From Gemmatimonadota bacterium (lineage in GTDB: Bacteria; Gemmatimonadota; Gemmatimonadetes; Gemmatimonadales; Gemmatimonadaceae), in the NCBI GenBank assembly GCA_021299375.1, contig JAJTGR010000052.1, forward strand, positions 1 through 64,000: DNA of 64,000 nt, written 5' to 3'. The notes beneath the pieces are model-generated. The model searched no databases. It worked only from the letters and a program-made list of their open reading frames with translations, and was not told where the DNA came from. Positions 59,932 to 64,000 of the stretch are shown one piece after another. The position numbers and the translations under genes were made by a program. Within the stretch, counting starts at the first letter, position 1, and the number at the start of each line of letters is the position of its first letter.

Positions 59932-62067
59932 TTACACCGCGAGCAGGCGATCGAGTTCGGTCCGGATGGCGTCGACCGTCGGAATGACGGCGGCCAGAAG
60001 GTCGGGATGGTACGGCACCGGGACATCGCGCGGGGCAAGGCGCTGCACCGGCGCATCCAGCTGCCAGAAGGCGTCCTGGGCCAACGTGCCCGCAATCTCA
60101 GCGCCGAAGCCAGCGGTGAGGTTGTCCTCGTGGACGATCAGGCAGCGGCCGGTCTTGCGGACCGACGCCAGTACGCCGTGCCGGTCCCAGGGGGCAATCG
60201 TCCGCAGGTCGATGAGCTCGATGCGATCCCCCAGTGGTTCGATCGCTTCGGCGCAGCGATGCACCATGGCGCCCCAGGTCACGACGGTCGCGTCCGTCCC
60301 TGCTTGCACCACGCGGGCCCGGCCAAGCGGCAGCACGTACTCGTCACCCGGATACCGTGCGCTGCCGTCGCCGGTCATGAGCAGTGACCGATGCTCGAAA
60401 AAGATGGTGGGGTTGGGGCTGCGCATGGCCGCCCGCAACAGCCCCACGGCGTCGGCGGCGTTGGAGGGCATGACCACCTGCCAGCCGTACGCATGCGCGA
60501 AGCGCACTTCATCACTGAGGGAATGCCAGGGGTCGCCTACGTCCTTGCCAAAACCGCCGGGCATGCGCACCACGATCGGGGCGGCGAAGCGATTGGCGGT
60601 ACGCCAGCGCATCGTGCCGCAGTTGTTGAGCTGCTCGGTGGCCGGGTCGGCATACTTGCGGAACTGGATCTCGGCTACCGGAACCAGCCCGCTGATCGCC
60701 ATCGCGACCGCGCGCCCGATGATCCCTTCTTCACTGAGGCTCGTGTCGAAGACGCGGTCGGCGCCGAACTGCTTCTGCAGCCCCTCGGTCACCAGGTGCA
60801 CGCCGCCCTTGCGCCCCACGTCCTCACCGAACACCACGACCTTCGGATTCACCGCCAACTCGTGCCGAAGCGTCCGCCGCACCGCTTCAGCGAAGCGCAG
60901 CAGGTCCCCCCCGTCGGCCGGGACCTCGGTGCCAGCGAGCGTCGCGCGTTCGCGGCGGGTGAGGCCGCCCATCGCGTCGTGCGCCGCGTCTGCTTCGGCG
61001 TACACGTGGCGTGCCACCGTGGTCGGGTCGGGCATCGGCCGGGCCCGCGCCGCATCGAGCGCCGCCTGCACATCGCGCGCAACGTCGGCTTCCAGCGCCT
61101 GCCACTCGCTCTCCGACATCAGCGCCGGCACGAGATAGTCGCGCAGGGCCGGCAGCGGATCGCGCGCCGTATCGGCGGCGATCTCCGCCTCGGTGCGATA
61201 GCCTTTCTGATTGTCCGGCCCCGAATGGCTCGATAGCCGCGGTACCGTGAGGCGCACCAGCGCCGGCCCCTGTCCGCGACGCACATGTGTCACTGCGTCG
61301 TGCAACAGCCCCGAGGCTTCGTGCGGGTCGGTGCCGCTGCCATTCAGCACGAAGAGATTCGTGAACGACGCCAGGTTCTTTGCGATGTCGCCGCCCGGTG
61401 TCTGCATGTCGCCGCGTACACTGATGCCGAGATCGTTGTCCTCGATGTAGAACAGCATCGGCAGCTGGAGCGTCGTGGCCATCGTGAGCGCGGCCCAGAA
61501 GCCGTTGGTGGCCACCGAGCCATCGCCGCCGAGCGACACGCTGATGCTGCCGGCATAGCTCGCGTCCCGCAGCGTGTCGCGGTGGTACACGATGCTCTGC
61601 GCCCACCCGGCGGCCGGCGTGTACTGCGACCCCACGTCGCCCGACATCGGCAGTACCGTGCAGCCGTGCCGATTGGGCAGGTTGCACACCACGCCGATAT
61701 CGCGCCCGTCGCTGAATCCGCCCGCACGACCGAGTGGACTGCCCAGCGCGTCCTCGAGGCTCAGGCCGACGGAGAGGAGCAGGGGGCGCGAGCGATAGTA
61801 GGCGCCAGCGCCATCGTGCGCCCCGGTGAGCAGCGACCCGAGGATGACCTGGGCCATGTCGTGGCCGCGGGCCGAAAACTGGTACAGGACCAGATGCTCG
61901 CGCGGCACCGTCGCGCGGTTGCGATTGGTGGTCTCCTCGACCTCGTCGAGCAGGCGCGAGGCGAGCGTCGTGTACGCAATCCGCCGCCAATCGAACCCCG
62001 GGCGAGGTGTCCGGACGGCGGCGACGGCAGCGCGGGGCAGAGGGCGTACGGCAGGCTTGGCTGGCAT
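59932..62067 (-). CDS. Fused alpha-beta 2-oxoacid dehydrogenase E1 (branched-chain type)
   Basis: A 711-residue thiamine diphosphate enzyme joining the E1 alpha and beta chains in one polypeptide. The alpha half (~1-370) has the ThDP/Mg motif beginning GGDGSVATNGFW near 184 and ending EDNDLG near 214, and FSARGHDMAQV. The beta half (~385-711) has VVFGEDVGRKGGVHLVT, LSEEGIIGRAVAMAISGL, VRMPGGFGKDVG and the C-terminal CLIVHEDNLTAGFGAEIAG. Such fusions act in branched-chain 2-oxoacid (or related) dehydrogenase complexes with E2 and E3 encoded elsewhere; they make acyl-CoAs. ATG 62067 is 15 bp after a small membrane protein gene, and GATTAT lies six bases before it. Confidence 0.85.
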   Translation of the reverse strand: MPAKPAVRPLPRAAVAAVRTPRPGFDWRRIAYTTLASRLLDEVEETTNRNRATVPREHLVLYQFSARGHDMAQVILGSLLTGAHDGAGAYYRSRPLLLSVGLSLEDALGSPLGRAGGFSDGRDIGVVCNLPNRHGCTVLPMSGDVGSQYTPAAGWAQSIVYHRDTLRDASYAGSISVSLGGDGSVATNGFWAALTMATTLQLPMLFYIEDNDLGISVRGDMQTPGGDIAKNLASFTNLFVLNGSGTDPHEASGLLHDAVTHVRRGQGPALVRLTVPRLSSHSGPDNQKGYRTEAEIAADTARDPLPALRDYLVPALMSESEWQALEADVARDVQAALDAARARPMPDPTTVARHVYAEADAAHDAMGGLTRRERATLAGTEVPADGGDLLRFAEAVRRTLRHELAVNPKVVVFGEDVGRKGGVHLVTEGLQKQFGADRVFDTSLSEEGIIGRAVAMAISGLVPVAEIQFRKYADPATEQLNNCGTMRWRTANRFAAPIVVRMPGGFGKDVGDPWHSLSDEVRFAHAYGWQVVMPSNAADAVGLLRAAMRSPNPTIFFEHRSLLMTGDGSARYPGDEYVLPLGRARVVQAGTDATVVTWGAMVHRCAEAIEPLGDRIELIDLRTIAPWDRHGVLASVRKTGRCLIVHEDNLTAGFGAEIAGTLAQDAFWQLDAPVQRLAPRDVPVPYHPDLLAAVIPTVDAIRTELDRLLAV

Positions 62068-62079
62068 AGCCCAATAATC
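62068..62079 (-). promoter_or_regulatory. Possible leaderless promoter of the E1 gene
   Basis: Minus-strand GATTAT (62079-62074), six bases, ATG 62067. It lies in the 15-bp gap after the upstream small gene, so the E1 gene may have its own start of transcription as well as being read from upstream. Confidence 0.3.
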
Positions 62080-62082
62080 TGC

Positions 62083-62382
62083 CTAGCGCGTCTCTCTGGC
62101 GGGAGTTTCCGCGTCGGCCCAGACGCTGGTGGGCACCGTGCGCTGGGCGACGGAGACGACGAGTCGTGCCGTCGAGGTGGTGGCCGGCACGCCGATCCCC
62201 ACGGCAAGAAGGAGCAGGTTGCCGGCGAGCCAGGCCGACGTCCAGCGTTGGACCAACCCGCGGCTGCCCTGCAGGACGAACGCGATGGCCGCCGCGCCAT
62301 TGAGCAGCAGCAGGCCCGCCAGTGACCAGGTGAAGGCTCGCCAACCCATCCCGGCCAGCCACTCGGTGAGTACCGTGTCCAT
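62083..62382 (-). CDS. Small membrane protein of unknown function
   Basis: A 99-residue protein with two hydrophobic segments, ~15-36 (AFTWSLAGLLLLNGAAAIAFVL) and ~47-66 (TSAWLAGNLLLLAVGIGVPA), joined by a short basic loop. The C-terminal ~30 residues are polar. No family recognised. Start ATG 62382. It sits directly upstream of the E1 gene on the same strand, 15 bp away, and is divergent from paaG. The composition and clean helix pattern support it being real. Confidence 0.55.
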   Translation of the reverse strand: MDTVLTEWLAGMGWRAFTWSLAGLLLLNGAAAIAFVLQGSRGLVQRWTSAWLAGNLLLLAVGIGVPATTSTARLVVSVAQRTVPTSVWADAETPARETR

Positions 62383-62465
62383 GCGCCACGACTCCGTCGT
62401 CTGAGGTGGGACCACCCGACGACAATACGCCCCGAACCGCGGAATGGCGAGCCCAATGGTTGCGG

Positions 62466-62499
62466 TTGGTCCATGGGAGATTCCTGCTAGTTTTGGTGG
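62466..62499 (+). promoter_or_regulatory. Likely promoter of paaG-paaH
   Basis: TTGGTC (62466-62471), a 16-bp spacer, TAGTTT (62488-62493), six bases, ATG 62500. The layout matches the paaA promoter and other leaderless-type starts here. Confidence 0.55.
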
Positions 62500-63297
62500 A
62501 TGTCTTCTCCTCCCTCCTGTCTCCTCGTCGAGCGGGGCGATGGCGTCCTGACGCTCACGCTGCACCGTCCCGACGTCCTCAACAGCTTCAATCGCGAGAT
62601 GGCGCAGGCGCTGCATGGCGCCTTGCAGGCCGCCGCCGACGATGCCGCGGTCCGGGCGATCGTGCTGACAGGCGCCGGGCGCGGTTTCTGCGCCGGCCAG
62701 GATCTGGCCGAGGCGCTGCCCTCGGACGGTGGTCCCATGCCGGACATCGGCGAGATCGTGAAGGCCAGCTACAACCCCATCATTCGCGCCATTCGCACCA
62801 TCGAGAAGCCGGTGCTGTGCGCCGTGAACGGCATTGCCGCCGGGGCGGGCGCGAACCTCGCCTTTGCCTGCGACCTCACCATCGCAGCCGACGACGCGAG
62901 CTTCGTGGAAAGCTTCGCCAAGCTCGGCCTCATTCCCGACACGAGCGGCACCTTCTTCGTGCCGCGCCTGGTGGGGATGCAGCGCGCCACGGGGATGTTC
63001 TTCCTCGCCGAGAAGATGCCGGCGCCCAAGGCGAAGGAATGGGGGCTGATCTGGGACGTGGTGCCCAGGGCCGACCTCATGCCCACCGTGATGACGCTCG
63101 CGCGGCAGCTCGCCACGCAGGCCACGCGCGGCTTCGGGCTCACCAAGCGTGCGCTCAACGCGAGTTTCGGCAACACGCTCGATGCGCAGCTGGAGGTGGA
63201 GGCGCAGGCCATGCACGAGGCCGGGCGCACGGCCGACTATGCCGAAGGGGTGCGGGCGTTCCTGGAGAAGCGTACGCCGGTGTATCGCGGCGCATGA
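62500..63297 (+). CDS. paaG: 1,2-epoxyphenylacetyl-CoA isomerase (oxepin-CoA forming)
   Basis: A 265-residue crotonase-fold isomerase that turns the epoxide made by PaaABC(E) into 2-oxepin-2(3H)-ylideneacetyl-CoA. Landmarks: RGFCAGQDLAE (~65-75), the PaaG-typical PMPDIGEIVKASYNPIIRAIRTIEKP, AVNGIAAGAGANLAFACDL and Asp147 in FAKLGLIPDTSGT, at the position of the catalytic aspartate of PaaG. Its stop overlaps the next start by four bases. Located ~6 kb from paaABCD, separated by the nuclease module, ompA and E1 genes. Confidence 0.9.
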   Translation: MSSPPSCLLVERGDGVLTLTLHRPDVLNSFNREMAQALHGALQAAADDAAVRAIVLTGAGRGFCAGQDLAEALPSDGGPMPDIGEIVKASYNPIIRAIRTIEKPVLCAVNGIAAGAGANLAFACDLTIAADDASFVESFAKLGLIPDTSGTFFVPRLVGMQRATGMFFLAEKMPAPKAKEWGLIWDVVPRADLMPTVMTLARQLATQATRGFGLTKRALNASFGNTLDAQLEVEAQAMHEAGRTADYAEGVRAFLEKRTPVYRGA

Positions 63298-64000
63298 GTG
63301 CGGACGCGGTGCAGGTTGGCGTCGTGGGTGCTGGGGCGATGGGCGCCGGGATCGCGCAGGTGGCGGCGGTGCATGGGCACCCGGTGGTGCTTGCCGACGC
63401 CCAGCCCTCGGCCATCACGCGGGCCCGTACCGGGCACGAGAAGGCGATGGCGCGCGAGGTGGAGAAGGGGCGGCTGACGCGAGAAGCCGCCGATCAGGTG
63501 CTCGCCCGGTTCACATACGTCGAGGGGGTCGGCGAGAGCGAGCTGGCGCCGTTCGCGGCGTGCGGGTTCGTGATCGAAGCCATCGTCGAGCAGCTGGCGG
63601 CGAAGCAGGCGCTGTTCCGTCTGCTCGAGGGCGTGGTCGGAAGCGAGGCGACGCTCGCGTCCAATACCTCGTCGCTGTCCATCGCCGCGCTGGCCGGCGC
63701 CTGCCGCCACAAGGGGCGTGTGGTGGGCGTGCACTTCTTCAACCCGGCGCCGGTCATGCCGCTGGTGGAGATCATTCCCGCCATCAGCACGGATACCGCG
63801 GTGGCCGACTCGGCGCGTGCGCTGGTGGCGTCGTGGAAGAAGGTCACCGTGATGGCGGCCGACACGCCGGGCTTCCTCGTGAATCGCGTGGCGCGCCCGT
63901 TTTACGGCGAGTCGCTGCGCATCCGTGAGGAGGGCCTCGCCGACTGTGCCACCATCGACTGGGCGCTGCGAACCCTCGGCGGCTTCCGCATGGGGCCCTT
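63294..64000 (+). CDS. paaH: 3-hydroxyacyl-CoA dehydrogenase, runs off the window end
   Basis: The first 235 residues of an NAD-dependent 3-hydroxyacyl-CoA dehydrogenase, which in phenylacetate catabolism oxidises 3-hydroxyadipyl-CoA. The Rossmann motif GVVGAGAMGAGIAQ is at ~9-22; catalytic His149 is in GVHFFNPAPVMPLVE; substrate Ser in ASNTSSLSI; and DTPGFLVNRVARPFY marks the hinge to the C-terminal domain, which is cut off. ATG 63294 overlaps the paaG stop (ATGA). Assignment as PaaH rather than a general fatty-acid enzyme rests on the coupling to paaG. Confidence 0.85.
   Translation, partial: MSADAVQVGVVGAGAMGAGIAQVAAVHGHPVVLADAQPSAITRARTGHEKAMAREVEKGRLTREAADQVLARFTYVEGVGESELAPFAACGFVIEAIVEQLAAKQALFRLLEGVVGSEATLASNTSSLSIAALAGACRHKGRVVGVHFFNPAPVMPLVEIIPAISTDTAVADSARALVASWKKVTVMAADTPGFLVNRVARPFYGESLRIREEGLADCATIDWALRTLGGFRMGP

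Overview
This is a GC-rich bacterial chromosome segment, dense with genes on both strands. It carries TonB-dependent receptors with STN or carboxypeptidase-regulatory N-termini, an OmpA-type protein and many lipoproteins, so the cell has an outer membrane. The mix of DUF5916 proteins, an LVIVD propeller lipoprotein, a sortilin/VPS10-type propeller, a PD40-amidohydrolase fusion, futalosine-pathway menaquinone genes and a Bacteroidetes-like sigma/FecR/receptor triad is what one expects of Gemmatimonadota. That assignment is an inference from gene content; there is no rRNA in the window. No tRNA, rRNA, CRISPR array or intact IS element was seen.

Layout. 0-11 kb: DUF5916 protein, icd, a DUF5916 gene broken by a dispersed repeat, a DUF2071 protein, a RecQ without its winged helix, and an unknown protein. 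11-21.6 kb: LVIVD lipoprotein, S33 peptidase, small proteins, mqnB-mqnD, a DDAH-type amidinohydrolase divergent from an APC permease, then ndh behind a perfect Rex-type operator. 21.6-25 kb: second copy of the dispersed repeat fused to a kinase stump, PqiA-like membrane protein, secreted protein, AlkC-type glycosylase. 25-33.5 kb: ECF sigma, FecR and STN receptor with 4-nt overlaps, fasciclin lipoprotein, second TonB receptor, glutathione peroxidase. 33.8-48.3 kb: PD40-amidohydrolase and APC permease, amidase, DUF6671 protein, K+-independent pyrophosphatase, S15 peptidase, TonB-C-like protein, GH3 lipoprotein, ending in a 145-nt palindrome. 48.3-54 kb: leftward operon of VPS10 propeller, zinc-ribbon coiled-coil membrane protein and alpha/beta hydrolase, then an enoyl-CoA hydratase. 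54-64 kb: phenylacetate degradation genes (paaABCD, later paaG-paaH running off the end), interrupted by a PD-(D/E)XK gene set between two inverted arrays of a 44-bp repeat, an OmpA/Big2 protein with a strong terminator, and a fused alpha-beta 2-oxoacid dehydrogenase E1.

Themes. Respiration and energy: icd, ndh, menaquinone synthesis and H+-pyrophosphatase. Peptide and amino-acid scavenging: S33 and S15 peptidases, amidase, DDAH, PD40-amidohydrolase and two APC permeases. Aromatic catabolism: the paa genes feeding CoA thioesters to central metabolism. A TANNNT hexamer placed 5-7 nt before the start codon recurs in front of at least nine genes, which suggests widespread leaderless transcription and was used to choose several starts.

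The least explained structures are the nuclease gene between inverted repeat arrays (56697-58069), the dispersed repeat with an internal 14-bp minisatellite (two copies, each abutting a broken gene), and the long palindrome at 48174-48318.
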